DNA from: Kiritimatiellales bacterium
Lineage (GTDB): Bacteria > Verrucomicrobiota > Kiritimatiellia > Kiritimatiellales > Pontiellaceae
Reading direction: 5' to 3'
NCBI GenBank assembly: GCA_030625905.1
Contig: DAOUQA010000047.1
Span: 1 to 12,382 of the forward strand
DNA length: 12,382 nt
The notes beneath the pieces were generated by a model. The model saw only the letters and a list, made by a program, of their open reading frames with translations. It did no database searches and was not told the origin of the DNA. Positions 1 through 6,324 of the stretch are shown here, one piece after another (within the stretch, counting starts at the first letter, position 1; each line of letters opens with the position of its first letter). The translations under genes and the position numbers were made by a program.

Positions 1-86
1 AACCCGATTGCAAAATCCAGTGCCTTGCGCAAAGGCTCCCCATCGCCGCAGTACCGGTCAATATTTTCAACTGTATCGTAAATCAT
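1..86 (-). CDS. YhcH/YjgK/YiaL family protein, N-terminal fragment (cut by window edge)
   Basis: The first 28 codons of a minus-strand gene are present; the rest lies beyond the window. The peptide begins MIYDTVENIDRYCG and continues DGEPLRKALDFAIG. This matches the usual opening of the YhcH/YjgK/YiaL (DUF386) family (M-I-x-D-T-L-E-N-L-x-R-Y ... KALEFL). These are small cupin-fold proteins found in sialic acid and other sugar catabolic clusters. A strong ribosome binding site, GGAGAT, sits 5 bases before the ATG (about 92-97), which fixes the start. The context of sugar enzymes agrees with the call. Only the N-terminus is visible, so the family call rests on a short match. Confidence 0.6.
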   Translation of the reverse strand, partial: MIYDTVENIDRYCGDGEPLRKALDFAIG

Positions 87-191
87 TGCTTATCTCCTTT
101 TTTAAAAATTTCCAACCACGAATGAACGCGAATAGACGCTACCCCGCATTTCGGTTGCGGCACTAAATCATCCTGTCCTTAATTATTTTGT
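87..191. other. Intergenic gap with dispersed-repeat text and a weak hairpin
   Basis: This gap lies between the aldo/keto reductase stop and the YhcH-type start, both on the minus strand. It contains 'CCACGAATGAACGCGAATAGACGC' style sequence (about 116-140) and 'ATCCTGTCC' (about 170-179), both of which look like the dispersed intergenic repeats seen elsewhere in the window. A small hairpin, CCGCA-7 bases-TGCGG, lies at about 145-161 with no T tract. No gene was found in it. Confidence 0.4.
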
Positions 192-1100
192 CTACTCTCT
201 ATTCCAGAGTACTGGCCGAACAACCGCCTCCGGAAATTCCGGTACGCACTCATCAATCTTTTTAAGCAGGGATTCCTCCAACGGCCCGCGCTTCGCCATG
301 GCCGCGTTTTCACGCAGCTGCTCGACGGAATCGACACCGATCAGCACACTGGTGATGGCCGGAAAGCTCAAGCCGTACCGGAGGCACAGCTCCGGCATGT
401 CCATCCCCGCCTCGCGAGCCAATGCCTCGACCTTCCGGCGCACGGGAACAACACGGTGCAGGTTTTCCGGAATCCGTTCCTCCGGTATCAGCAAAAGCCC
501 CTGCAAAAACGCACTGCGGGCGAAAAGCGGAATTTGCCGCTCCTGCACCCGGTCAAAAACCGCGTCGAAAAAGCGATGGTCAAACAGGTTGTGCGGAAGC
601 TGGATGGCTTCGACCAGCTCGCTTTCAACCGCCCGCTTCGCGCCCTCGGCCGTATCGACGGAAATACCGGCACGCCCGATCAATCCCTTTTCCTTCATCG
701 TATGCAAGGCATCCATCCACGGCAAATCCGCATCGCGATGAAACAGGAAGACCGGCAGCGTCTCCACCCGTAGGTTTTCCAATGATTGGACAAGGGAGTT
801 TTCGATAAACCCCGGCACCTGCCCCGAAGGGATCCCGGTTTCGCTGACAGGTTGGCTTTTGCTCACAACCACCACTTGATCCGCAACCTTCAGTTCCGCA
901 ATTATTTTGCCAAGCACCTGTTCGCTCTCCCCGTAGGCGGCGGCGGTATCAAAACAGTTGATGCCCGACTCCAAGGCGCACTCCACAATATCCCGGCACG
1001 CCTTGTAGTCAGGGCGACCGCCCTTGGCTATGCCGTAGTCCAGCCCGAACTGCACCGTACCGAGCATTACTCGCGAAAAATCTATTTCCCCATTTTCCAT
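192..1100 (-). CDS. Aldo/keto reductase family oxidoreductase
   Basis: This 302-residue protein is a probable NAD(P)H-dependent reductase of the aldo/keto reductase superfamily, cytoplasmic, with a (beta/alpha)8 barrel. Visible landmarks are the N-terminal strand VMLGTVQFGLDYG (11-23), the FDTAAAYGESE motif (50-60), VVVVSK (76-81), FLFHRD (118-123) and the C-terminal cofactor-site text SVLIGVDSVEQLREN. The catalytic tetrad can be placed as Asp51, Tyr56, Lys81 and His121, so the enzyme looks intact. Its length is normal for the family. The start at 1100 gives an 11-residue lead before the barrel; an internal ATG at residue 12 is an alternative, and neither has a strong ribosome binding site. 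It is divergent from the AraC-type regulator, which may control it. The substrate cannot be told from sequence; members near sugar genes often act on sugar or deoxysugar aldehydes. Confidence 0.88.
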   Translation of the reverse strand: MENGEIDFSRVMLGTVQFGLDYGIAKGGRPDYKACRDIVECALESGINCFDTAAAYGESEQVLGKIIAELKVADQVVVVSKSQPVSETGIPSGQVPGFIENSLVQSLENLRVETLPVFLFHRDADLPWMDALHTMKEKGLIGRAGISVDTAEGAKRAVESELVEAIQLPHNLFDHRFFDAVFDRVQERQIPLFARSAFLQGLLLIPEERIPENLHRVVPVRRKVEALAREAGMDMPELCLRYGLSFPAITSVLIGVDSVEQLRENAAMAKRGPLEESLLKKIDECVPEFPEAVVRPVLWNRE

Positions 1101-1142
1101 ACCACTATTCCAACCCCTCTATTAAGGTTTCTGACTCCAATA

Positions 1143-1191
1143 TATTGCATGAATTACTACAATACGCTAATTAGTTGCTCCGTCTATTGCA
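1143..1191. promoter_or_regulatory. Candidate regulator sites: TATTGCA direct repeats 42 bp apart in the divergent gap
   Basis: The 124-bp gap between the aldo/keto reductase and the AraC-type gene holds two direct copies of TATTGCA, at 1143-1149 and 1185-1191. Start-to-start spacing is exactly 42 bp, which equals four DNA helical turns. The first copy also belongs to an inverted pair, TATTG (1143-1147) with CAATA, 12 bases further on. CAGG-ATATG-CCTG overlaps the second copy. AraC-family proteins commonly bind direct repeats on one face of the helix, so these are plausible operator half-sites for the neighbouring regulator. This is inference from spacing and position; a 7-base match in an AT-rich gap could be chance. 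Confidence 0.3.
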
Positions 1192-1224
1192 GGATATGCC
1201 TGTTTTATTGGAGAATTTGACTGC

Positions 1225-2022
1225 ATGATTTGCTGTATTAAAAATGATTATGGAACCATCGATCAGAGCATTTCAATCGGCCCGGCTCAATGGCCACACT
1301 TCGACCTGATCGTCGTCCATTCAGGACAAATCCAACTGAAACTGACCGGCAAGCGGGCAACCATGGATTCCGGCCAAGCGATCCTTCTCTATCCGGGAAC
1401 ACCCTTCAAAGGAGGATCCGTTACACCCGAAGCAAAAATATCCGTTCATCACTTCCAGCTCAACTCTGATAAAAACCTTTCGTCACCAAACGAGTGGCTT
1501 GCAGACAAAAAATCCGGTTACAACATATTCCAGTACTGCGAGATGCCCGATCTGGAACACGACATAAAACGGATGGTCGGGCTGGCACACCAACCTGCCC
1601 GACCGGAAAACGAAATGATGCGTTCCCTTTTGATGGCATTGATCATCGCCCAGCTACAGGCAGATCATGGCACCTGTCTCCCAAAAACCTCCCTCAGCCC
1701 AGAAATCAGAAATCTGGCAGCATGGCTGAACGAAAACCTTGGCGAAAAGATAACGCTCGGCGACATGGCCAAACAGGTGGGGCTATCGACCAGCCGCTTC
1801 AGGACGATTTTTAAACAGCAGCTCGGAACAAGTCCCGGTGCCTATCTTTTGGATCTGCGGATGAACGAAGCGGCACGACTGCTGCGCGAGACACTGACTC
1901 CAATCAAACAAATTGTATCCCTGACAGGCTACACGGAAATTACCTATTTCTACCACGCATTCAAGCAACTGCACAAGACAACGCCCAAGGCCTACCGCGA
2001 CCGCCACCTCCCGCTGGGATAG
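1225..2022 (+). CDS. AraC-family transcriptional regulator
   Basis: This 265-residue protein has an N-terminal cupin-like sensing domain and a C-terminal AraC/XylS DNA-binding domain. The sensing part includes VHSGQIQLKL (31-40) and SGQAILLYPGTPF (49-61), typical of the beta-barrel that binds a small sugar-like ligand. The DNA-binding part covers about 164-262. Its first helix-turn-helix is ITLGDMAKQVGLSTSRFRTIF (176-196), and the second is IKQIVSLTGYTEITYFYHAF (227-246). The second is followed by the usual KTTPKAYR ending. The start is supported by GGAGA at 1210-1214, ten bases before the ATG. It is divergent from the aldo/keto reductase across 124 bp and is the likely regulator of that gene and perhaps of itself. 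The ligand is not known. Confidence 0.92.
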   Translation: MICCIKNDYGTIDQSISIGPAQWPHFDLIVVHSGQIQLKLTGKRATMDSGQAILLYPGTPFKGGSVTPEAKISVHHFQLNSDKNLSSPNEWLADKKSGYNIFQYCEMPDLEHDIKRMVGLAHQPARPENEMMRSLLMALIIAQLQADHGTCLPKTSLSPEIRNLAAWLNENLGEKITLGDMAKQVGLSTSRFRTIFKQQLGTSPGAYLLDLRMNEAARLLRETLTPIKQIVSLTGYTEITYFYHAFKQLHKTTPKAYRDRHLPLG

Positions 2023-2133
2023 TTTAATTCGCCCGCGGTATGGTTGCGTCCCAGAATGTGTCCGGAAAACCTTTTCCTCTCGCAGCCAGCTTTCAGACAC
2101 TTCGTTCAGCAAATCCCGAGCGAAGCGAAGATA

Positions 2134-2160
2134 ATTTCCAAAGGAAATAGGGCTAAGCCC
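2134..2160. terminator. Two adjacent hairpins between convergent genes, possible two-way terminator
   Basis: ATTTCC-AAA-GGAAAT (2134-2148) is a perfect hairpin, followed directly by GGGC-TAA-GCCC (2150-2160). They lie between the 3' end of the AraC-type gene (plus) and the 3' end of the ceramidase-family operon (minus). That is where a two-way terminator is expected. Neither stem is followed by a run of T, so an intrinsic terminator is not firmly supported. The surrounding 2023-2152 sequence shows no gene. Confidence 0.3.
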
Positions 2161-2233
2161 GGTTCAACCAGCCTGCCTCTTTGGTAGCCAGCATGGCGGT
2201 GCCTAGGTCTATGCCTAGAACCAGATCGTTCAT
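2153..2233 (-). pseudogene. Remnant start of a sugar kinase (FGGY/ASKHA type), 26 codons
   Basis: An ATG overlaps the stop codon of the ceramidase-family gene (ATGA, 2230-2233). It opens a reading frame MNDLVLGIDLGTA followed by 13 more residues and a TAG at 2153. 'LVLGIDLGT' directly after the start is the standard first strand and phosphate-1 motif of FGGY carbohydrate kinases (xylulokinase, glycerol kinase). ROK sugar kinases have a similar but glycine-doubled form. The ATGA overlap is typical of a translationally coupled operon gene. After the motif the sequence loses any kinase likeness and runs into hairpin-rich intergenic DNA, so this looks like the stump of a deleted kinase gene. A chance match is possible because only about 12 residues carry the signal. 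Confidence 0.55.
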
Positions 2234-3537
2234 CCAAGCATCTCAAGGGTTTTTTCCACCAGCAGTGCACCGCTCTCCGGGACAAACAGCCCGTTGGAGG
2301 CTTCGTAGCCGCCTTCGGCAGCCGCCTCTGGAGTAACGACATAACCCTGGAGTTCCCCGTTGGCCATCGCAATAACGAAGGCATTTTTCGCCTTGGCCTT
2401 AACCATTAGATCAAATTCAACAAACATTTCGCCGGGCCACCCGATAAAGCGCCATGGTCCAATGGTGATGACCTGTATTTCCGCCGGCATGACCGTTTTG
2501 CGGACAGCGTCCATCCGGCCGTCGGCAGAGGCTTTGGCCAGCGTCAGGGTTTCCTCGGCCCCGAACCAATCGCATTCGGCAGTCCGTACCTCTGTGGCCG
2601 GAGCTGCGGAAGTACGCAGATGTTCCAGCCTATCGACAGCCTGTTGAAGCATCGCCTGCGCCTCCTCCACCGGAGGAAAGCCCTTTGGGATGAGTTCAAT
2701 GAACTCCTGAGATGCGCCCAGCACGGGATTGGAACCGAAAACAATACCGTCCATTGCTTTCTCTGCGGCATGGCCGAGAATTTTCCCCAGCCGAACAGCT
2801 TCCTCGAAGGTATTTTCTTTCGTGACGTGGCGGGGACTCTGGTTCCCCTGCGGACCCGTGTGGTGCAGTACGGGACACTCGCCTCCGACTACAGTTTCCT
2901 GTAGATAGCGGCGTGCCAGACCGGGAAAATCCCCGGTGATCAAGGTGGTGTCCTCGTGCAGCACGGTCGGGTGCATGCAACAGACCAGCATCAAGGCTAT
3001 ATTCGAGCCGTCCTCCGTCGAACGAACCCAAAGGACGGGCACGTCCATATCGCAAGGGCCGGCGGGGTCGCGCCGGTTTGTGCCGATGCCCGTTGCATCG
3101 GCAAGCGCCAGTCCAGCCTCTGCCGGTTGCGCATTTTCAAATGCCTTGACCGCCGCATCGACAATTTGATCTTCCATGAAGCGGACATATTCCGGATCGG
3201 TCTTAGGGACAACCGGATCGGCCTCGTTGCTCAGATAATCCAGCGTGATCGGCCCCGAGTGGGTGTGGGTAGCCGTGATCATGATGTTGGCGGCGGGAAT
3301 TCCGGTCGCCTCTTCAATCCGCCGTCTGGCCCGCCCGGCAAGATCCTTCGGAATGAAAATAATGTCGTTGGCACTGAATAGAACCTCGGTTACCCCGTCC
3401 GACAAATAGAGTACCGAACTCAAAAGCGGATCATGGACTCCCGTGCTGTAGCGCTCCACATGCGGATAGCCGAAAAGAAACTGCGAATTCTTCGGCGTGA
3501 TTTCAACTTGCGAGGCCCCTGCTTTCAGTACACTCAT
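2230..3537 (-). CDS. Neutral/alkaline ceramidase-family amidohydrolase, short cytoplasmic form
   Basis: This 435-residue protein matches the N-terminal catalytic domain of neutral/alkaline non-lysosomal ceramidases, zinc amidases. Landmarks are VLKAGASQVEITP (3-15), TATHTHSGP (88-96), CMHPTVLH (187-194), TGPQGNQSPR (227-236), WPGEMF (367-372) and GYVVTPE (398-404). By comparison with the family, probable zinc ligands are the histidines of THTHSGP and MHPT, Glu370 and Tyr399. Ser234 is in the place of the catalytic serine of GDVSPN. There is no signal peptide, and the C-terminal immunoglobulin-like domain of secreted ceramidases is absent. A cytoplasmic amidase acting on something other than ceramide is therefore likely. 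The ATG at 3537 is preferred because GGAGAGG lies just upstream and the family similarity begins there; the frame is open to 3630 but that stretch is repeat DNA. It follows the NagB-like gene, so an N-acyl amino sugar or amide substrate is plausible but unproven. Confidence 0.82.
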   Translation of the reverse strand: MSVLKAGASQVEITPKNSQFLFGYPHVERYSTGVHDPLLSSVLYLSDGVTEVLFSANDIIFIPKDLAGRARRRIEEATGIPAANIMITATHTHSGPITLDYLSNEADPVVPKTDPEYVRFMEDQIVDAAVKAFENAQPAEAGLALADATGIGTNRRDPAGPCDMDVPVLWVRSTEDGSNIALMLVCCMHPTVLHEDTTLITGDFPGLARRYLQETVVGGECPVLHHTGPQGNQSPRHVTKENTFEEAVRLGKILGHAAEKAMDGIVFGSNPVLGASQEFIELIPKGFPPVEEAQAMLQQAVDRLEHLRTSAAPATEVRTAECDWFGAEETLTLAKASADGRMDAVRKTVMPAEIQVITIGPWRFIGWPGEMFVEFDLMVKAKAKNAFVIAMANGELQGYVVTPEAAAEGGYEASNGLFVPESGALLVEKTLEMLG

Positions 3538-3581
3538 ATAATCCTCTCCCCCCTCTTCATTCCCTAAATATTTTTCAGCCC

Positions 3582-3640
3582 GGATTACAGGATCATCAAG
3601 ATACATAATAACAGAAACCATCCCGTCCATCCTGTAATCC
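3582..3640. repeat. Perfect 12-bp inverted repeat (CAGGAT-type dispersed repeat) between operon genes
   Basis: GGATTACAGGAT at 3582-3593 pairs exactly with ATCCTGTAATCC at 3629-3640, leaving a 35-base loop. It lies in the 120-bp gap between the NagB-like stop (3658) and the ceramidase-family start (3537). In the minus-strand transcript it would form a strong stem-loop and could alter termination, stability or relative expression of the downstream gene. Similar CAGGAT text recurs near 170, 12181-12205 and 12331-12346, so this is probably a member of a dispersed intergenic repeat family. Confidence 0.6.
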
Positions 3641-3657
3641 TGTCAAAAGTTTCTTTT

Positions 3658-4593
3658 CTAGTATCCAATGTCCCAGTTGGTTTCGATGTTCATGGCGGCG
3701 GTTTCCGTGACATAGACATCTGTTTTCAGTGTCTGCAGAATCGACGCGGGCATCAATGGTGTAACGGGACCGTGCAGGCAAAGCCGGGTTGTTAGGCGCT
3801 GCCAAGAATTCAGGCTGCCACCGACCGTAATGCCGTGCGTATCAAAGCGATGTTTCGCTCCGATCACATCCGCCGGACCCAGCGTGGCGGCCTTCGGTGG
3901 AACAGCCGTCAGGTCACCACTAAAACCAAAGCAACCATGCAGTGAGTTTTGCGCAATCGTGAACGGGCTAAGCGTCACGATTTTTGAGCCAAACATTTTC
4001 CACTCTTCCAGCGGAGCCTGCAGTTCCGGAGAATCCGGCTCAATAAAGGCCAGATGCCCAGTCCATCCGGGACCGCTGTAGCAGATGTCCGCGCCGCCCA
4101 GATCGGCCAGCTTTTTGCTGTAATCGCCGACATCCTTCAAATCGCTAAAAATCGTAAACTGCTCGCGCGGCGGACGAAGATCTTCGTCGAGTTCGTAATA
4201 GAAGTATTTCAGCATCGCATGGCCAAATCCCAACTCCCAGCTTTCCGGCGCCACATTGCCATCCTGGTCAGCGTATTCATCCATCGCAAACGCCCAAAGA
4301 TTTTTGCAGCTTATTTTGCACTGGTTGATGATCCGAGCCACATGGCGATAGCCCGGCCACGGATTGGGCAGAATCATCACAATCTGTTCGCCGCTATCGC
4401 TGGCGTTTTTGAGTCTGGAGATCAGATCTCCGAACCAAAGAAACGTCAGATCCTCGTCCTTGACCACCTGAATATTAAAATCCGGATTCGGGTGGTTTGT
4501 GATTTCCTCGCGCGTAATTGCGCGGCACCGCTCGATAACTTTCTTGTCTTTGAACGGAACAAACTCCGCCGGCTCAAATGTAAAATTGGACAT
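3658..4593 (-). CDS. NagB-like glucosamine-6-phosphate deaminase/isomerase family protein, divergent
   Basis: This 311-residue protein belongs to the glucosamine-6-phosphate deaminase / 6-phosphogluconolactonase fold family. AFAMDEYAD (101-109) matches the NagB FNMDEYVG motif with Asp105. SGPGWTGHLAFIEP (173-186) matches GGVGNDGHIAFNEP with His180 and Glu185. Odd points are clear. The catalytic-loop aspartate (E. coli Asp141) is replaced by Thr178. The substrate phosphate loop, normally PTGGTP, reads PNPWPG (76-81). It is also longer than E. coli NagB (266 residues), with extra N-terminal sequence. Its position next to a NagA-like gene supports a role in amino-sugar phosphate breakdown. The altered residues suggest a different substrate or reaction, for example isomerisation without deamination. 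An AGGAGG site 8 bases before the ATG fixes the start and predicts strong translation. The GxxExxY cassette lies immediately upstream. Confidence 0.78.
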   Translation of the reverse strand: MSNFTFEPAEFVPFKDKKVIERCRAITREEITNHPNPDFNIQVVKDEDLTFLWFGDLISRLKNASDSGEQIVMILPNPWPGYRHVARIINQCKISCKNLWAFAMDEYADQDGNVAPESWELGFGHAMLKYFYYELDEDLRPPREQFTIFSDLKDVGDYSKKLADLGGADICYSGPGWTGHLAFIEPDSPELQAPLEEWKMFGSKIVTLSPFTIAQNSLHGCFGFSGDLTAVPPKAATLGPADVIGAKHRFDTHGITVGGSLNSWQRLTTRLCLHGPVTPLMPASILQTLKTDVYVTETAAMNIETNWDIGY

Positions 4594-4617
4594 GGTAAAA
4601 CCTCCTGTTAATGTTAG

Positions 4618-4648
4618 TTAGCCGCGAAGGAACGCAAGGAACGCAAAG
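4618..4648. repeat. Left inverted repeat of the GxxExxY cassette
   Basis: TTAGCCGCGAAGGAACGCA followed by AGGAACGCAAAG faces the copy at 5078-5107. It encodes the GxxExxY stop codon and, on the minus strand, the last residues of the protein (FFAFLAFLRG), so the repeat is partly translated. Confidence 0.6.
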
Positions 4649-5067
4649 AATGGCAACAGACCATTTAATGCTTTGCCGAGTCCAGCCCGCACCGCTGGTC
4701 GTAGAGCGTATTTCTCTATCTGAAACTTGTACGATCCAAAATTAATCAGCAGCCCGTGTTCAATACCCGATGCCCGAAGATATCCAAGCAATTGGGCTTT
4801 ATGTTCTCCCACTATCGTTTTGCAGGCCTTTAGCTCGATGATCAGACGGTCCTCGACAAGGATATCTGCATAGTATTCACCGACTTCAGTTCCATCTTCA
4901 TCGTAGACATGCATTGGATGCTGCTGCTTTACCTCAAGGCCAGCCTTGCGCAGACGATTGACAAGTGCATTCTCATAGACTTTTTCAAGATGTCCATGTG
5001 CATGATACTTATGAATCGCATAGGCCGTTTCTCTGACTTGATCACATAGCTGCATGATGTCTTCCAT
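4618..5067 (-). CDS. GxxExxY family protein (PD-(D/E)XK-like)
   Basis: This 149-residue protein belongs to the GxxExxY family, a small group with a PD-(D/E)XK nuclease-like core and no settled function. The naming motif is present as GHLEKVY (25-31). The nuclease-like core shows Asp68 in EYYADILVED and Glu78-Leu-Lys80 in LIIELK, so the D...ExK pattern is intact. KAQLLGYLR (90-98) and GLLINFGS (105-112) are also typical. The ATG has AAGGGGAT just upstream. The last ten residues, FFAFLAFLRG, are encoded by the left inverted repeat and so are probably not part of the folded core. The gene is co-directional with the amino-sugar genes but has no obvious functional link to them; it appears to be an insertion that keeps the operon reading through. 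Confidence 0.9.
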   Translation of the reverse strand: MEDIMQLCDQVRETAYAIHKYHAHGHLEKVYENALVNRLRKAGLEVKQQHPMHVYDEDGTEVGEYYADILVEDRLIIELKACKTIVGEHKAQLLGYLRASGIEHGLLINFGSYKFQIEKYALRPAVRAGLGKALNGLLPFFAFLAFLRG

Positions 5068-5077
5068 ATAATCCCCT

Positions 5078-5107
5078 TTTGCGTTCTCTGCGTTCTTTAG
5101 CGGCTAA
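5078..5107. repeat. Right inverted repeat of the GxxExxY cassette
   Basis: Read on the minus strand from 5107, the sequence is TTAGCCGCTAAAGAACGCA followed by GAGAACGCAAA. It mirrors the left copy at 4618-4648. The TAG stop of the NagA-like gene lies inside it (5104-5106), and the GxxExxY ribosome binding site follows directly. Confidence 0.6.
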
Positions 5108-6303
5108 TTGTCTTCCTGCATAAACACATTCTTTCCGGCTACCCATGTTTGCTCTACTTCCAAATCCTTGCTCAGCAAGACCAGATCGGCATCATAGCCT
5201 TCGGCGATTTTGCCTTTCCGGTTTTCAAGCCCCAGCACCCGTGCTGGGTTCGCGCTGACCATGCGGATGGCCTGCGGAAGATCGATGTCCAGCATTTTGA
5301 GGGCGTTGCGGAAAGCGGTGTCCATGGTGAGGCCGCTGCCGGCAAGCGTGCAGGGGTTGCAGGAGTTTTCGGTCATGCGGGCGGGGCCGCCGGGATACTT
5401 GTATTCAACCTCGTCCTTTCCGAACATGTGGCGGGCGGGCGGCAGGCCGGCGCCGACCTGGGCATCGGTAATCAGCGCAACTCCCTCGCGGCCCTTGGTC
5501 TTCAGCGCCATCGTGACAGCCACGGGATCGACGTGCTCACCGTCTAGGATAAAGTCCACGGTCACGCGGTCATCGGCCAGAATCGCTTCCACCGCACCGC
5601 AGGGTCGAACCCCCCCGTCCGTTTCATCCGGGGCGTAGAATACATCGTAGAAATGCGTGGCGTGACGGGCGCCGGCCTCGATGGCGGCCTGCGTCTGCTT
5701 TACATCCGCTTTCGTGTGCGTGATGAAAACAGGCGTTCCGTTGCGGCTCATAATCGGCAGCAGATCGCCGATTCCTTCAAAATCGGGAGAGATGCTGAAG
5801 ATCGCTGGGTGGGGGGATGCCGCCGCAACCAGCGATTTAACGCGTTCAGGATCGTTGGTTCCCAGAGCCTCTTTGGGGAGTGCGCCGGTAATGGTTAGGA
5901 ACGGCCCCTCCAGATGAAACCCGAGGATCGCTGTTCCCTGCGATTCAACCGTGGACAATGAGGAGAGGAGGGTAGCGTCTTCGCCTTTCGGGCGCGGGCA
6001 GACGGTCGGGAGAAATCCGGTCACTCCATATTGCGGGAGGATTTCACAGATCCGGGCTAGCTCTTCCGGGCCATTATCAATCAAATACTCATGAACCCCG
6101 TGGATATGCAGATCGATAAATCCGGGAACCAGATACCCGCCCTGTGCATCGATATGATGTGCTTCATCAACCGGACCTCCAGCTGCATCAGGTGCGATGG
6201 AAACGATTTTTCCATCGCACATCTGAATCTGATGATCCGCCAGTACCTGATCCGTCAACACCACGGAGGCGTGTCTGATTGTGGTTTTTATCATGTCGCC
6301 CAT
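5104..6303 (-). CDS. NagA-like N-acetylglucosamine-6-phosphate deacetylase family amidohydrolase
   Basis: This 399-residue amidohydrolase-superfamily enzyme most resembles N-acetylglucosamine-6-phosphate deacetylase, which frees acetate from GlcNAc-6-phosphate in the cytoplasm. Landmarks are GYLVPGFIDLHIHG (56-69), GFHLEGPF (128-135), FITHTKAD (193-200), ARHATHFYDVFYAP (212-225), DGEHVDP (254-260), LITDAQVG (277-284) and a C-terminal NPARVLGL...KGKIAEGYDADLVLL. Metal and catalytic residues can be placed as His66, His68, Glu132, His196, His217 and Asp280. Two substrate-site features differ. The usual GAH/GTH after the LEGPF motif reads GAL (140-142). The THLYNAM loop reads THFYDVFY. The acyl sugar may therefore not be GlcNAc-6-phosphate. 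The start at 6303 is favoured over Met4 because of an upstream GGGGAAAAG stretch. It is the first gene of the minus-strand operon and divergent from the DeoR-type regulator. Confidence 0.85.
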   Translation of the reverse strand: MGDMIKTTIRHASVVLTDQVLADHQIQMCDGKIVSIAPDAAGGPVDEAHHIDAQGGYLVPGFIDLHIHGVHEYLIDNGPEELARICEILPQYGVTGFLPTVCPRPKGEDATLLSSLSTVESQGTAILGFHLEGPFLTITGALPKEALGTNDPERVKSLVAAASPHPAIFSISPDFEGIGDLLPIMSRNGTPVFITHTKADVKQTQAAIEAGARHATHFYDVFYAPDETDGGVRPCGAVEAILADDRVTVDFILDGEHVDPVAVTMALKTKGREGVALITDAQVGAGLPPARHMFGKDEVEYKYPGGPARMTENSCNPCTLAGSGLTMDTAFRNALKMLDIDLPQAIRMVSANPARVLGLENRKGKIAEGYDADLVLLSKDLEVEQTWVAGKNVFMQEDN

Positions 6304-6324
6304 CTTTCTTTTCCCCGAGTGTTA

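Larger units (their letters stand above)
4618..5107. mobile_element. GxxExxY gene cassette bounded by imperfect terminal inverted repeats
   Basis: Both ends of this 490-bp block start, reading inward, with TTAGCCGC. They continue as matching text built from GAACGCA and GAACGCAAA units (about 26 of 30 bases agree). The only gene inside is the GxxExxY protein. The block sits between the NagA-like and NagB-like genes of one operon and on the same strand, so it looks like a small inserted unit. The NagA-like stop (5104-5106) and the GxxExxY stop (4618-4620) both lie within the repeats. No transposase and no clear target duplication are visible. It may be a non-autonomous element or a cassette moved by recombination between dispersed repeats. 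Confidence 0.5.

Noticed and set aside
298..1220. Several plus-strand open frames across the aldo/keto reductase
   Set aside because: They are shadows of the minus-strand gene, which has an intact catalytic tetrad and normal length.
2106..2384. A 92-codon minus-strand open frame overlapping the end of the ceramidase-family gene
   Set aside because: It is out of frame with the conserved protein and has no family likeness or ribosome binding site.
3538..3630. N-terminal extension of the ceramidase-family protein
   Set aside because: The extra 31 codons are translated CAGGAT-type repeat DNA; a good ribosome binding site and the family start are at 3537.
4618..5107. Toxin-antitoxin or restriction system reading of the GxxExxY block
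   Set aside because: Only one gene is present, with no partner, methylase or antitoxin-like neighbour; the nuclease-like core alone does not support a defence function.
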